A DNA stretch of 64,000 nt from Anaerolineaceae bacterium (lineage in GTDB: Bacteria; Chloroflexota; Anaerolineae; Anaerolineales; Anaerolineaceae): assembly GCA_016841445.1 (NCBI GenBank), contig JAENZD010000006.1, forward strand, positions 1-64,000, written 5' to 3'. A model generated the notes under the pieces. That model was not told the DNA's origin. It made no database searches and was given only the letters and a program-made list of their open reading frames with translations. The position numbers were made by a program, and so were the translations under genes. Numbering within the stretch: the first letter of the stretch is position 1; every line of letters starts with the position of its first letter. Positions 1 to 7,631 of the stretch are shown piece after piece.

Positions 1-59
1 CTATCCGTGAAGGTGGCTTGACGGTTGGCGCTGGCGTGATCACTAAAATTATTGAATAA
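1..59 (+). CDS. tuf: Elongation factor Tu, C-terminal end (partial)
   Basis: Only the last 18 codons are in the window, read in the frame that ends with TAA at 57-59. They give IREGGLTVGAGVITKIIE, the signature C-terminus of EF-Tu. EF-Tu delivers aminoacyl-tRNA to the ribosome as a GTPase in the cytosol. The rest of the gene lies upstream of the window. Its place just before rpmG, tRNA-Trp, secE and nusG is the classic bacterial order. Confidence 0.93.
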   Translation, partial: IREGGLTVGAGVITKIIE

Positions 60-78
60 AAAACTTTAGGAAGGAAAA

Positions 79-109
79 CATGGTTGTCCTGGAAGACAGG
101 GCAACCATG
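79..109 (+). promoter_or_regulatory. Hairpin between tuf and rpmG, overlapping a possible leader ORF
   Basis: Arms 79-90 (CATGGTTGTCCT) and 98-109 pair over 12 bp with one G-U pair and a 7-nt loop. There is no T-tract, so it is not an obvious terminator. An ATG at 80 lies behind a good ribosome site (AGGAAGG, about 69-75) and opens a 24-codon frame, 80-154, that runs across the rpmG start. rpmG itself (121) has no clear Shine-Dalgarno. Translational coupling or control of rpmG by this element is an inference. Confidence 0.5.
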
Positions 110-120
110 GTAGAATACAC

Positions 121-288
121 ATGGCGAAGAAGAAAGGTGTCCGCCCGGTTATAACTCTGGAATGTACGCAATGCCAGGAACGGAATTATACGACTGAGAA
201 AAACCGTCGTAATGATCCAAGCCGGATGGAGTTGAAAAAGTATTGTCCCCGATGCAAAGAACACACGATGCATCGAGAGATTAAGTAG
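121..288 (+). CDS. rpmG: 50S ribosomal protein L33
   Basis: A 55-residue protein starting [18 protein letters not shown] and ending HTMHREIK, a clear L33. It belongs to the large ribosomal subunit near the E site. The zinc-binding (C+) form is indicated by two CxxC pairs, one near residues 15-18 and one near 43-46. It sits between tuf and tRNA-Trp, upstream of secE-nusG. No good ribosome binding site precedes its ATG, whereas a strong one precedes an overlapping ATG at 80, so translation may be coupled. Confidence 0.93.
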   Translation: MAKKKGVRPVITLECTQCQERNYTTEKNRRNDPSRMELKKYCPRCKEHTMHREIK

Positions 289-337
289 GTTGTTGAGGAT
301 AAGCTATCGATTAGCGAGCTGACCTCACATTAAACAC

Positions 338-410
338 AGGCCAGTGGCTCAATTGGCAGAGCACCGCTCTCCAAAAGCGGGGGTTGAGGGTTCAAATCCT
401 TCCTGGCCTG
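338..410 (+). tRNA. trnW: tRNA-Trp (anticodon CCA)
   Basis: A complete cloverleaf is readable: acceptor arms AGGCCAG (338-344) and CTGGCCT (403-409), anticodon stem CCGCT/AGCGG (364-368, 376-380), loop CTCCAAA with anticodon CCA at 371-373, and a T-arm with GGTTCAAATCC. The discriminator is G410, as expected for tRNA-Trp. The 3' CCA is not encoded. A tRNA-Trp between rpmG and secE is common in bacteria. Confidence 0.97.
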
Positions 411-423
411 CCTGGAATTTTTC

Positions 424-450
424 AACGCCGTCGATACTGGCGGCGTTTTG
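424..450 (+). terminator. Weak terminator-like hairpin after tRNA-Trp
   Basis: Arms AACGCCG (424-430) and CGGCGTT (441-447) pair perfectly around a 10-nt loop and are followed by only TTG, not a full T-run. It may protect or process the tRNA 3' end, or partly terminate transcription before secE. Confidence 0.4.
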
Positions 451-471
451 AGCGTCAACAAGGAGATACTT

Positions 472-690
472 GTGGCAGCTAAGAAGAAAAGTAAATTATC
501 GATTGGTAAACGAATTCAGCGCTTTTGGCGTGAAACAGTCGGAGAGTTGAAGAAAGTCACCTGGCCCACACCCCCGGAAGCCTGGAAGATGACACGATTG
601 GTGTTAATTGTGATGATCATTATGGCATTGATCCTTGGCGTTTTGGACTTTGCTTTCTCACGATTAATCACATTCCTGGTCGCTATTTAG
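472..690 (+). CDS. secE: Preprotein translocase subunit SecE
   Basis: A 72-residue protein with a basic N-terminus, the conserved amphipathic stretch RFWRETVGELKKVTWPTPPE and one C-terminal membrane span (LVLIVMIIMALILGVLDFAF), the single-span form of SecE. It joins SecY and SecG in the membrane export channel. I chose the GTG at 472 because AGGAG at 461-465 lies at the right distance; a TTG eight codons upstream has no such site. It stands directly before nusG, the usual pair. Confidence 0.92.
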   Translation: MAAKKKSKLSIGKRIQRFWRETVGELKKVTWPTPPEAWKMTRLVLIVMIIMALILGVLDFAFSRLITFLVAI

Positions 691-721
691 TTTTTGAGAC
701 ACAGGAAGGTCAGGTAAAGAT

Positions 722-1399
722 ATGATGGCAGCGAAAGATAATCCGGAAGAACAGGTTCCGGAAGAAGAACAAGAATCAACCGTTTCGGAAACGGAAGAAC
801 TACCCGCGTCGGCTGAAGACGCTGCCGAATCACCTGTCGATTCAATCGATAATGATGAAAGCAGCGAAGAGGACGAAGATCGAGGCTGGTATGTTGTTCA
901 TTGTTATTCAGGTTATGAGAACAAAGTCCGGCATAATCTTGAACAACGGATTGAAACCATGGGAATGAAAGATGATATCTTTGATGTCGTCATTCCAACA
1001 CAAGAAGAAATCGAAGTCAAAGATGGCAAACGCCGGTCTATTGAGCGGCATGTTTTCCCTGGTTATGTTCTGGTTAACATGAAGATGAGTGAAGAGAGCT
1101 GGTATGTCGTCAGGAATACGCCTGGTGTAACTGGGTTCGTGGGTATGGGAAATGATCCCATCCCGCTGCGGCCTGAAGAAGTAGCTCAGATCATCAAACG
1201 TATGGAAGCCGAAGCGCCAACCATCAAGGTGACCTACAAGCCAGGCGAGAACGTCCGCATTATCGATGGCCCATTCAATGATTTCCATGGAACTGTGGAT
1301 GAGATCGATATGGATCGATCAAAGGTTCGTGTGATGGTCAATTTCTTTGGCCGATCAACACCAGTGGAATTAGACTTCTTGCAAGTGGAGAAGATATAA
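722..1399 (+). CDS. nusG: Transcription termination/antitermination protein NusG
   Basis: A 225-residue NusG. The NGN domain begins near residue 58 (WYVVHCYSGYENKV) and includes VFPGYVLV. The KOW domain is at the C-terminus (PGENVRIIDGPFNDFHGTV). The first 55 or so residues are an extra, very acidic, low-complexity extension rich in Glu, Ser and Asp, so the protein is longer than the usual 175-180 residues. NusG binds RNA polymerase and couples it to ribosomes or Rho. It is followed by rplK. A second ATG directly after the first could equally be the start. Confidence 0.95.
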   Translation: MMAAKDNPEEQVPEEEQESTVSETEELPASAEDAAESPVDSIDNDESSEEDEDRGWYVVHCYSGYENKVRHNLEQRIETMGMKDDIFDVVIPTQEEIEVKDGKRRSIERHVFPGYVLVNMKMSEESWYVVRNTPGVTGFVGMGNDPIPLRPEEVAQIIKRMEAEAPTIKVTYKPGENVRIIDGPFNDFHGTVDEIDMDRSKVRVMVNFFGRSTPVELDFLQVEKI

Positions 1400-1417
1400 G
1401 TTTTAGTTCAGTTTATT

Positions 1418-1446
1418 GTGGGAGGGATTAAACCCGCTAGAACCAC
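1418..1446 (+). promoter_or_regulatory. Putative L1-binding leader hairpin before rplK
   Basis: GTGG (1418-1421) pairs with CCAC (1443-1446), and inside it a GGG run pairs with CCC, followed by CTAGAA, then AAAGGAG as ribosome site. A near copy precedes rplA at 1898-1929. Such paired leader motifs in rplK-rplA operons are known as mRNA mimics of the 23S site bound by L1. Assignment here rests on the repeat, the fold and the position. Confidence 0.6.
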
Positions 1447-1460
1447 AAAGGAGTATACAC

Positions 1461-1889
1461 GTGGCAAAGAAAGTAAAAGCAATCATAACCCTACAAATCC
1501 AGGCTGGAAAAGCCAACCCCGCACCTCCAATTGGTCCGGCGTTAGCCCAGCATGGTGTCAATATCATGGCGTTCTGCAAAGATTATAACGGCCGCACAGC
1601 GTCACGGATGGGAGAGATTATCCCTGCGGAGATCACAATCTACCAGGATAGCTCATTCCGTTTTAAATTAAAATCCCCACCGGCTGCAATCTTGCTTTGT
1701 AAAGCTGCTGGCATTGAAAAGGGATCAGGTGAACCCAATCGTGATAAGGTAGGCACGGTGACCCGTTCGCAGGTGCGCGAAATTGCTGAGCAAAAGTTCA
1801 ATGATATGAACGCAGTTGATATTGAAGGTGCAATGCGCCAAATCGAAGGAACCGCCAGCAATATGGGGATCCTTGTAGTTGAAGATTAA
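1461..1889 (+). CDS. rplK: 50S ribosomal protein L11
   Basis: 142 residues from the GTG at 1461, the family's normal length (about 141). It starts [33 protein letters not shown], a diagnostic L11 N-terminus, and has the RNA-binding C-terminal half ([32 protein letters not shown]). L11 forms the GTPase-associated centre with 23S rRNA. The open frame extends 15 codons upstream, but AAAGGAG at about 1448-1453 fixes the start at the GTG. It forms a pair with rplA downstream. Confidence 0.96.
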   Translation: MAKKVKAIITLQIQAGKANPAPPIGPALAQHGVNIMAFCKDYNGRTASRMGEIIPAEITIYQDSSFRFKLKSPPAAILLCKAAGIEKGSGEPNRDKVGTVTRSQVREIAEQKFNDMNAVDIEGAMRQIEGTASNMGILVVED

Positions 1890-1897
1890 TTGATATA

Positions 1898-1929
1898 GTG
1901 GGAGGGTCTGATGGACCCGTTAGAACCAC
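1898..1929 (+). promoter_or_regulatory. Putative L1-binding leader hairpin before rplA
   Basis: Second copy of the element before rplK: GTGG (1898-1901) pairs with CCAC (1926-1929), with an inner GGG/CCC pairing, then the shared tail TAGAACCACAAAGGAG. The pairing is kept while the loop sequence differs (TCTGATGGA against ATTAAA), which supports a selected RNA fold. L1 autogenous control of both cistrons is inferred. Confidence 0.6.
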
Positions 1930-1941
1930 AAAGGAGTTTTC

Positions 1942-2652
1942 ATGGCAAGTCATGGTAAGAAATATTTAGAAGCAAGAGAAAAGGTCGATCGAGAAAACCT
2001 CTATCAGCCGATGGAAGCTGTTAAGCTTCTGAAAGATATTGGTTTTGCAAATTTTGATGAGACGGTTGAAGTCCACCTGCGCACGGGGTTGGATCCCCGG
2101 CAGGCAGATCAACAGGTACGCGATGTTGTATCTTTACCCAATGGCTTGGGTAAATCAGTGACCATTGTTGTGTTTGCCCAGGGCGATGCTGCGGACGCAG
2201 CAAAAGCAGCTGGCGCAGACTATGTTGTTGATAATGAAGAAATGGTGAATAAGATCCAGGGTGGATGGACAGATTTTGATGTCGCCATTGCAACGCCGGA
2301 TATGATGGGAACTGTTGGCCGCCTGGGACGTGTTTTAGGCCCGCGTGGTTTGATGCCGAACCCTAAAGCTGGCACCGTCGTTCAACCTGATAATATGGCA
2401 GAAGCGATCAATGAAGCAAAAGCAGGCCGCATTGAATTTCGCCTGGATAAGACAGCGAATATTCATGTGCCGATTGGCAAGCTTTCGTTCACAGCTGAGC
2501 AGCTTCATGAAAACCTGGTCGCATTTGTCCAGGCTGTTCGTCACGCACGCCCACCCGGCGCAAGCGGTAACTTTATTCGTCGTGTAACAGTCGCTTCATC
2601 CATGAGCCCGGGGATCAAAATTGATCCCAACGCTGAAGAAATGACTTTGTAA
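1942..2652 (+). CDS. rplA: 50S ribosomal protein L1
   Basis: 236 residues, full length for L1. It begins with [21 protein letters not shown] and contains the family signature around [24 protein letters not shown] at about residues 122-145. L1 builds the stalk at the E site and in many bacteria represses its own operon by binding mRNA. The ATG follows AAAGGAG. It lies 52 nt after rplK and ahead of a separate promoter for rplJL. Confidence 0.96.
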   Translation: MASHGKKYLEAREKVDRENLYQPMEAVKLLKDIGFANFDETVEVHLRTGLDPRQADQQVRDVVSLPNGLGKSVTIVVFAQGDAADAAKAAGADYVVDNEEMVNKIQGGWTDFDVAIATPDMMGTVGRLGRVLGPRGLMPNPKAGTVVQPDNMAEAINEAKAGRIEFRLDKTANIHVPIGKLSFTAEQLHENLVAFVQAVRHARPPGASGNFIRRVTVASSMSPGIKIDPNAEEMTL

Positions 2653-2674
2653 ACTGTTTGATATGTGCTATAAT
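2647..2674 (+). promoter_or_regulatory. Promoter for rplJL
   Basis: TTGTAA (2647-2652), 16 nt spacer and a consensus TATAAT (2669-2674) preceded by TGC, an extended -10. It overlaps the rplA stop codon and is followed by the long rplJ leader, so rplJL probably has its own transcript start near 2681. Confidence 0.65.
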
Positions 2675-2680
2675 GCATGA

Positions 2681-2846
2681 TGCAATCCTTAACAAATGAA
2701 TAAATTTCTTCGCTGAAGAAAGCAGGTGCTCCAACTGGAGCTTAATATCCCGCCGAGGTGAAGGCAGATGATCGTCAAAAGGATACCCACAGGTATCTTC
2801 AGGAGTCTTTGCCTCAGCGGATACAAGAGGCAAAGACTTTATCGTT
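2681..2846 (+). promoter_or_regulatory. Ribosomal protein L10 leader (autoregulatory 5' UTR)
   Basis: About 190 nt without a gene separate the promoter from rplJ. The stretch carries stem-loops (for instance GATACC 2782-2787 with GGTATC 2792-2797) and a CCGCCGAGGTG segment near 2750-2760 that resembles the conserved part of L10 leaders, and it ends in a terminator hairpin. L10 leaders bind the L10/L12 complex and stop transcription when the protein is in excess. The identification is from motif and position. Confidence 0.7.
2805..2846 (+). terminator. Attenuator terminator before rplJ
   Basis: GTCTTTGCCTC (2805-2815) pairs perfectly with GAGGCAAAGAC (2827-2837) around an 11-nt loop, followed by TTTATCGTTT. 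It lies inside the leader and upstream of the rplJ start, so it is most likely a regulated attenuator. Confidence 0.75.
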
Positions 2847-2875
2847 TAAAACAATGATGGAAGGAGGTGAACAAA

Positions 2876-3412
2876 TTGGCGTTTACCCGTAAAGAAAAAG
2901 AAAAGATGGTTGAGCAGTATAAAGAGTGGGTTGAAAATAGCAAAGCATTCTTTGTGATGTCCTACCAAAATATGAACATGTCAGCGGTTGATGAAGCTCG
3001 TTCGCAGCTTCGTGAAGTCAATGGCGAAATTCATGTTGTTAAAAACCGGGTCTTTAGACTGGTCATGGACGAGATGGGTTTGAAATATGGTGAGGATTTT
3101 TGGGAAGAGAACAACATGGTTAGTTTCGCATTCAGCGATGCTCCCAGCGTTGCCAAAGTCATGAGCGAAATCTCAAAAACCAATGTTTTTGAGATTCGTT
3201 TAGGCTATATGGATCAGAGCCTTCTCAAACCTGAACAAGTTAAAGCCCTGGCTGACCTACCCACACTGCCGGTTATGCGTGGCATGTTATTGGGTACGAT
3301 TATGGCTTCTGCGTCCAAGCTCGTACGGACATTGGCTGAACCTGCCCGTACGATGGCGGCGGTTGTTAAAGCCTTCTCAGAAGAAGGACAGGCTGCTGAA
3401 AGTGCTGCCTGA
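2876..3412 (+). CDS. rplJ: 50S ribosomal protein L10
   Basis: 178 residues from a TTG at 2876. The strong ribosome site AAGGAGGT (2861-2868) sits 7 nt ahead, which favours this TTG over the in-frame GTG at 2867 that lies within it. L10-type features include FFVMSYQNMNMSAVDEARSQLREVNGEIHVVKNR and a C-terminal helix (LVRTLAEPARTMAAVVKAFSE) that would hold L7/L12 dimers. L10 anchors the stalk on the large subunit. It is co-transcribed with rplL 80 nt downstream. Confidence 0.93.
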   Translation: MAFTRKEKEKMVEQYKEWVENSKAFFVMSYQNMNMSAVDEARSQLREVNGEIHVVKNRVFRLVMDEMGLKYGEDFWEENNMVSFAFSDAPSVAKVMSEISKTNVFEIRLGYMDQSLLKPEQVKALADLPTLPVMRGMLLGTIMASASKLVRTLAEPARTMAAVVKAFSEEGQAAESAA

Positions 3413-3492
3413 GTTAGTTAATAGCAAGATAGAAATGGGTGGAGGACCACCCGAAATAATATAAAAAAATACATTGCAAGGAGAAATTTGAA

Positions 3493-3870
3493 ATGGCTGA
3501 TTTAGAAAAATTAATGGATCAATTGAGCGAGCTTACAGTTTTAGAGGCTGCAGAACTCGTCAAAATGCTGGAAGAAAAATGGGGCGTTTCCGCTGCTGCC
3601 CCAGTAGCTGCTATGGCCGCCCCCGGTGCTGGCGCTGCTGAAGAAGAAGTAGAAGAACAGACCGAGTTTGATGTTGTTCTCAAAGGACCTGGCCCCAAGA
3701 AGATCGAAACCATCAAGGTTATCCGCCAGCTGACAAACCTGGGCCTGGTTGATGCCAAGAATATGGCTGAAACCGCTGACACCAAGATCCTCGAAGCTGT
3801 TGGTAAAGATATTGCCAACGACGCCAAGGAAAAATTGGAAGCCGCTGGCGCAGAAGTCGTTCTGAAATAA
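3493..3870 (+). CDS. rplL: 50S ribosomal protein L7/L12
   Basis: 125 residues. N-terminal dimerisation helices ([29 protein letters not shown]) are joined by an Ala/Gly-rich hinge (residues 34-50) to the conserved C-terminal domain ([22 protein letters not shown]). It recruits translation factors to the ribosome. A terminator follows. In most bacteria rpoB comes next, but here the next gene is an S41 protease-like protein. Confidence 0.96.
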   Translation: MADLEKLMDQLSELTVLEAAELVKMLEEKWGVSAAAPVAAMAAPGAGAAEEEVEEQTEFDVVLKGPGPKKIETIKVIRQLTNLGLVDAKNMAETADTKILEAVGKDIANDAKEKLEAAGAEVVLK

Positions 3871-3895
3871 TTAAGTTTTTAGAACAATTAATAAC

Positions 3896-3937
3896 ACTCC
3901 CTTCTTTTCCAATATTTGTGGAGAAGCGGGGAGTTTT
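3896..3937 (+). terminator. Terminator of the rplJL transcript
   Basis: ACTCCC plus TTCT (from 3896) pairs with AGAAG plus GGGGAGT (ending 3934), with a small internal mismatch, followed by TTT. It closes the ribosomal protein block. Confidence 0.65.
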
Positions 3938-4031
3938 GCGTTTAAGAATATCACAAATTATTTATTGTATAATGTATGGAGGATTATCTGAAATTTAGCC
4001 GTCAAAAACAGATGAACGCTGGAGGTTTATT

Positions 4032-5303
4032 ATGACAAAGCCCCTTAACTCTGAGATGAAGGCAAGGGTCATTGAAAGTATTTTAAGCATACTTATTGAT
4101 CATTATATCGATAGGAGAGTTGCCAACAAAATAGCTGACGATATAAAACAAAAACTCAAGCGTGGCAAATATGATCAATGCGCTAAACATTCAAGTTTTG
4201 GTGAAGCCTTATCCCAGGATGTAAGAAACTGCTCGGGTGATTACCATTTCTTAGTTTATTATGATCAAGAAAAATCCAATGAACTGATTGAATTGGATAA
4301 AGATGAGCAGTATCACGAAAAATACGAAGATGACTGGTGGTCGAACCTTAAATTCTATAATTATGGCATACAGAAACTTGAATACCTTCAAGGCAATGTG
4401 GGGTATATCAATATTCAATGTTTTGCACCAGCGCCCATGGCAGGAGATACGGTTGTTTCAGCTATGACGTTTTTATCAGGATCGGATGCCTTGATAATAG
4501 ATCTTCGAGAATGCGTTGGCGGTGATCCATTTACCGTCCAGTTCTTTGAAAGCTATTTATTTGATCAAAGAAAAAGGCCAAAGCTGATGTTGACTAGATA
4601 TACACGGGATGAAATACCAGAACAGCAAGAATGGACATATCCTTATGTCCCAGGGAAAAGACTCCCCGATATTCCAGTCTACGTCTTAACAAGCGCCAGA
4701 ACTTTCTCAGGTGGTGAAGATATGGCTTATTCGCTTAAACATCATGGCAGAGCGATTATTGTTGGAGAACAAACGGGTGGTGGTGCTCATGGTGTGAAAT
4801 GGATGGGAACGCCGGAAGGCTTTGTTATTGTGCTGCCCAATTCATATTCAAAGAACCCGGTCACACAAACCGATTGGGAAGGCGTTGGTGTTGAACCAGA
4901 TGTGAAGGTTACAGGTGATAAAGCGCTTTCCATAGCACATACACTTGCGATGGAAAGTCTTATCGGAATGTCTGTCTCCCAGGATCAAAAGCATCGGTTG
5001 GAATGGTCTCTTGATAGATTAAAAGCGGAAAATCAGCCTCATATTATAAGCGAGAAACAGTTAAGAAAATATACTGGCAATTATCGGGGTTGGGCAATAA
5101 CTTATAAAGATGGCTTTCTTCATCTGTCTCAAAACGGGGGTATCGGACTTTCGAAAATGCTGCCTATTTCTGAAACGCTATTCACTGGGGATGCAGAATA
5201 TAATATCCGTTTTGAATTAGGCGAAGATGGAAATGCTAAGGCAATCACCTGGCTTGCAAGAGATAATGATAAGGAGATTGTTTATGATAGAGATGGAGAG
5301 TAA
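4032..5303 (+). CDS. S41 family (tail-specific protease/IRBP-like) peptidase
   Basis: 423 residues. A helical N-terminal part (about 1-110) precedes an S41 core: GYINIQCF, ALIIDLRECVGGDPFTVQFFESYLF and TSARTFSGGEDMAYSLKHHGRAIIVGEQTGGG. The serine in TFSGGE (residue 226) is the expected nucleophile. The last 100 or so residues look like a separate beta-rich domain. There is no signal peptide, so it is probably cytosolic, unlike processing proteases that act outside. GGAGG precedes the ATG, and a TATAAT lies at 3968-3973. The substrate is unknown. Confidence 0.8.
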   Translation: MTKPLNSEMKARVIESILSILIDHYIDRRVANKIADDIKQKLKRGKYDQCAKHSSFGEALSQDVRNCSGDYHFLVYYDQEKSNELIELDKDEQYHEKYEDDWWSNLKFYNYGIQKLEYLQGNVGYINIQCFAPAPMAGDTVVSAMTFLSGSDALIIDLRECVGGDPFTVQFFESYLFDQRKRPKLMLTRYTRDEIPEQQEWTYPYVPGKRLPDIPVYVLTSARTFSGGEDMAYSLKHHGRAIIVGEQTGGGAHGVKWMGTPEGFVIVLPNSYSKNPVTQTDWEGVGVEPDVKVTGDKALSIAHTLAMESLIGMSVSQDQKHRLEWSLDRLKAENQPHIISEKQLRKYTGNYRGWAITYKDGFLHLSQNGGIGLSKMLPISETLFTGDAEYNIRFELGEDGNAKAITWLARDNDKEIVYDRDGE

Positions 5304-5317
5304 GCTTTTAGAAAAAC

Positions 5318-6013
5318 TTATGCACTTTCCATCCGGCGGATGACCAGCACTACTTTTCCCTGGACCTGAACATGGGCTGGGTCATCAATGATGATTGGTT
5401 TCATCAGGGGGTTAGCTGGCTGCAGACGAACTTTGCCGTTTTCGTTAAAGAAGTATTTCAGCGTTGTCTCATCACGATCAGATAACCAGACAGCAACCAT
5501 CTCACCGTTTTCAGCTGTTGTGATCGGGCGCATAACAACGATATCACCGTCGTTAACCATGGCGTCGATCATGGAATCCCCCTGGACTTCGAGTGCAAAC
5601 AGGTCTTCCGTTTTTTCTTTCGGTGGCAGCAGGCTTCGGGCAATATCAATCCCGGTTTCCTGGTCATAATAGCTGAAATCAGATGATGGTACAGGTACGG
5701 GTTCACCTGCAACGATCCGGCCGACGACCGGCACCGTGAACATATCAGAAATAGCCTGGGTTGCTTTATGCAAACTGCCTTCTAAATTGCGCATAAGGCG
5801 AATACCCCGAGAAACATTGCTCTCACGTTCAATGTATTTCATCTCTTCAAGCTGGTTGAGATAATAATTAACCACAGATGTTGAGCTGATATTGGTATTC
5901 TCACCAATTTCGCGTATCGATGGCGGGAATCCATTGTCATCCTGAAATTTTTCCAGGAATTTAAGGATTTTTTTATGTCTCTCGCTTAAACCTGCTTTCC
6001 TTCTTGCCATCAT
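5318..6013 (-). CDS. lexA: SOS repressor LexA
   Basis: 231 residues. N-terminal winged-helix DNA-binding domain (about 1-75, LSERHKKILKFLEKF, PSIREIGENTNISSTS) and a C-terminal S24 protease domain. The self-cleavage bond Ala102-Gly103 (RIVAGEP), the nucleophile Ser147 (QGDSMID) and the general base Lys186 (TTLKYF) are all present, so it should be cleaved with RecA. Its own promoter holds a perfect SOS box. Two adjacent ATGs are possible starts. The gene is transcribed away from the YitT gene. Confidence 0.95.
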   Translation of the reverse strand: MMARRKAGLSERHKKILKFLEKFQDDNGFPPSIREIGENTNISSTSVVNYYLNQLEEMKYIERESNVSRGIRLMRNLEGSLHKATQAISDMFTVPVVGRIVAGEPVPVPSSDFSYYDQETGIDIARSLLPPKEKTEDLFALEVQGDSMIDAMVNDGDIVVMRPITTAENGEMVAVWLSDRDETTLKYFFNENGKVRLQPANPLMKPIIIDDPAHVQVQGKVVLVIRRMESA

Positions 6014-6063
6014 ATCAGGCTCCTTCTTATACTACTGCTCATTTGTGCTATTTATTTGCTTTA

Positions 6064-6092
6064 ATAATACACGAACATACGTTCGAAGTCAA
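6064..6092 (-). promoter_or_regulatory. lexA promoter with SOS box in the spacer
   Basis: On the minus strand TTGACT (6092-6087), a 17-nt spacer and TATTAT (6069-6064) form a near-consensus promoter. The spacer contains CGAACGTATGTTCG (6085-6072), a perfect 5-4-5 palindrome of the Bacillus type (CGAAC-N4-GTTCG). LexA bound here would block polymerase directly, giving autorepression. Confidence 0.92.
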
Positions 6093-6271
6093 GCACTTAG
6101 CGATATCAAAATGAAATGAAATCCATTGATGCAATCAGAAATGTTTTCGAGAATGATCCTTGGGTAGGAGGACGGCCATTATTACTTCATTAGATAGACA
6201 CCTTCATTGTGTCCTGAAGGTATAATGGTGTGGGTTTTTACCTTATCCATTCATCATTTATCAGAGAAGAT

Positions 6272-7201
6272 ATGAAAAGAGACTTAACTCAAGTCAAGAA
6301 ATTAATATCCAGGATTGATGTTTCAAAACGAGCCCTTTGGGACTATGTATTGATATTGCTGGGCGCCTTTATTCAGGCACTGGCTCTCAGGCTGTTTCTT
6401 ATCCCCGCTGACCTGGTAAGCGGCGGTATCAGCGGTCTGGCGCAGTTATTCAACCATTACAGCGGTTTTCCGATCGGTATGATGGTTTTAATTGGCAATA
6501 TTCCGCTTTTTGTTCTCGGCTGGCAGTATCTGGGTGGAGAACGTTTTGCGCTACGTACGGTATTATCCATCGTTTCTTTCTCAGCTTTCACTGATGTGTT
6601 GATTTTTTTCCTTCCAAGCGGAGGTGTGACAGACGACCTTTTGTTGAATACCCTCTATGGTGGATTGCTGCTTGGCATTGGCCTGGGAATTGTTTATCGA
6701 GGCCGCGGGACAAGCGGTGGGACGGATATCCTCGGAAGGATCCTCAATCACCATTTCGGAATTACGATTTCGCAGGCATATTTGATCACCGATTCAATCG
6801 TTGTTCTTGGGGCTGGCTTTGTGTTTGGCTGGACGAAAGCGCTCTATGGATTGGTCTTGATCTATGTGAGTGGATTGGCTGCAGAAGTTGCGCTGCAAGG
6901 CACAAATATCATTCGGACAGCGATCATCATTACAACGGAGACAGATGCTGTTAAGAAAGCCATTTTTACGGATTTAGAAAGGGGTGTGACGATTTTATCC
7001 GGGACTGGGGGGTATACCGGCGAGCCCCGCTCGGTTATTTATTGTGCTGTTTCAAGAATGGAAATAAATCGGTTGAAAATATTGGTCCATGAGATTGACC
7101 CCAAGGCATTCATGGTTATTGGTCAAGCCCAGGAGGCCCTGGGGGAGGGGTTTATGCCCTTAACACCTGAACATCATTACAGAAAAAAAGATAAAAGTTA
7201 G
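6272..7201 (+). CDS. YitT-family membrane protein (DUF161 plus DUF2179)
   Basis: 309 residues from the ATG at 6272. About five membrane spans lie between residues 20 and 210 (for example LWDYVLILLGAFIQALALRLFL), with the family feature YRGRGTSGGTDILGRIL, and a soluble C-terminal DUF2179 domain (residues 225-295, TIITTE...ERGVTILSGTGGYTGE). The role of the family is not established. An in-frame GTG at 6230 is less likely: a TATAAT at 6221-6226 would start transcription after it. The 3' end overlaps the convergent OsmC gene by 4 nt. Confidence 0.85.
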   Translation: MKRDLTQVKKLISRIDVSKRALWDYVLILLGAFIQALALRLFLIPADLVSGGISGLAQLFNHYSGFPIGMMVLIGNIPLFVLGWQYLGGERFALRTVLSIVSFSAFTDVLIFFLPSGGVTDDLLLNTLYGGLLLGIGLGIVYRGRGTSGGTDILGRILNHHFGITISQAYLITDSIVVLGAGFVFGWTKALYGLVLIYVSGLAAEVALQGTNIIRTAIIITTETDAVKKAIFTDLERGVTILSGTGGYTGEPRSVIYCAVSRMEINRLKILVHEIDPKAFMVIGQAQEALGEGFMPLTPEHHYRKKDKS

Positions 7202-7611
7202 CCTTCTATTAATTCAAAGCTGGTGGAGATATCGACTTTTTCCCTTATCGTTGCAGCAACGGAACAGTATTTCTCTTCAGAGAGGACGATTGCTTTTTGA
7301 ACGTCTTTCTCTGACAGGTTGTCACCCTTAACAAGAAAATGCATATGGATTTTACGGAAGGTCCACGGCGGGTCGGCGTCTTGTTCAGAACTGACCCGAA
7401 CTTCAAGGGATGAAAGCGGCATTCGCTTCTTTGCCAGGATATCCACGACATCAAAGGATGTGCAGCCAGCCAGGGCGGAAAGCAGGAGCTCAGAAGGTTT
7501 CATGCCGGTATTTTCATCGGGTGACGACATCACCAAGGAATGACCGGTGGAGTCGGTTGAGATGAACCGCTTGCTTCCGGGAACCCATCTTAATGTTGTA
7601 TCGCTTGCCAT
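7198..7611 (-). CDS. OsmC-family protein
   Basis: 137 residues with the two conserved cysteines of OsmC/Ohr proteins, one in ALAGCTSFDVVDIL and one in EEKYCSVAAT. The family reduces organic hydroperoxides or handles related thiol chemistry. The start has a good AAGGAG site. It is the last gene of a three-gene minus-strand set (FmdB, CsoR/CstR, OsmC) with 20 nt to the gene before it. Genes of this family often travel with persulfide or metal sensors, which fits the neighbour. Confidence 0.85.
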   Translation of the reverse strand: MASDTTLRWVPGSKRFISTDSTGHSLVMSSPDENTGMKPSELLLSALAGCTSFDVVDILAKKRMPLSSLEVRVSSEQDADPPWTFRKIHMHFLVKGDNLSEKDVQKAIVLSEEKYCSVAATIREKVDISTSFELIEG

Positions 7612-7631
7612 TGTTTCTCCTTTGAAACTAC

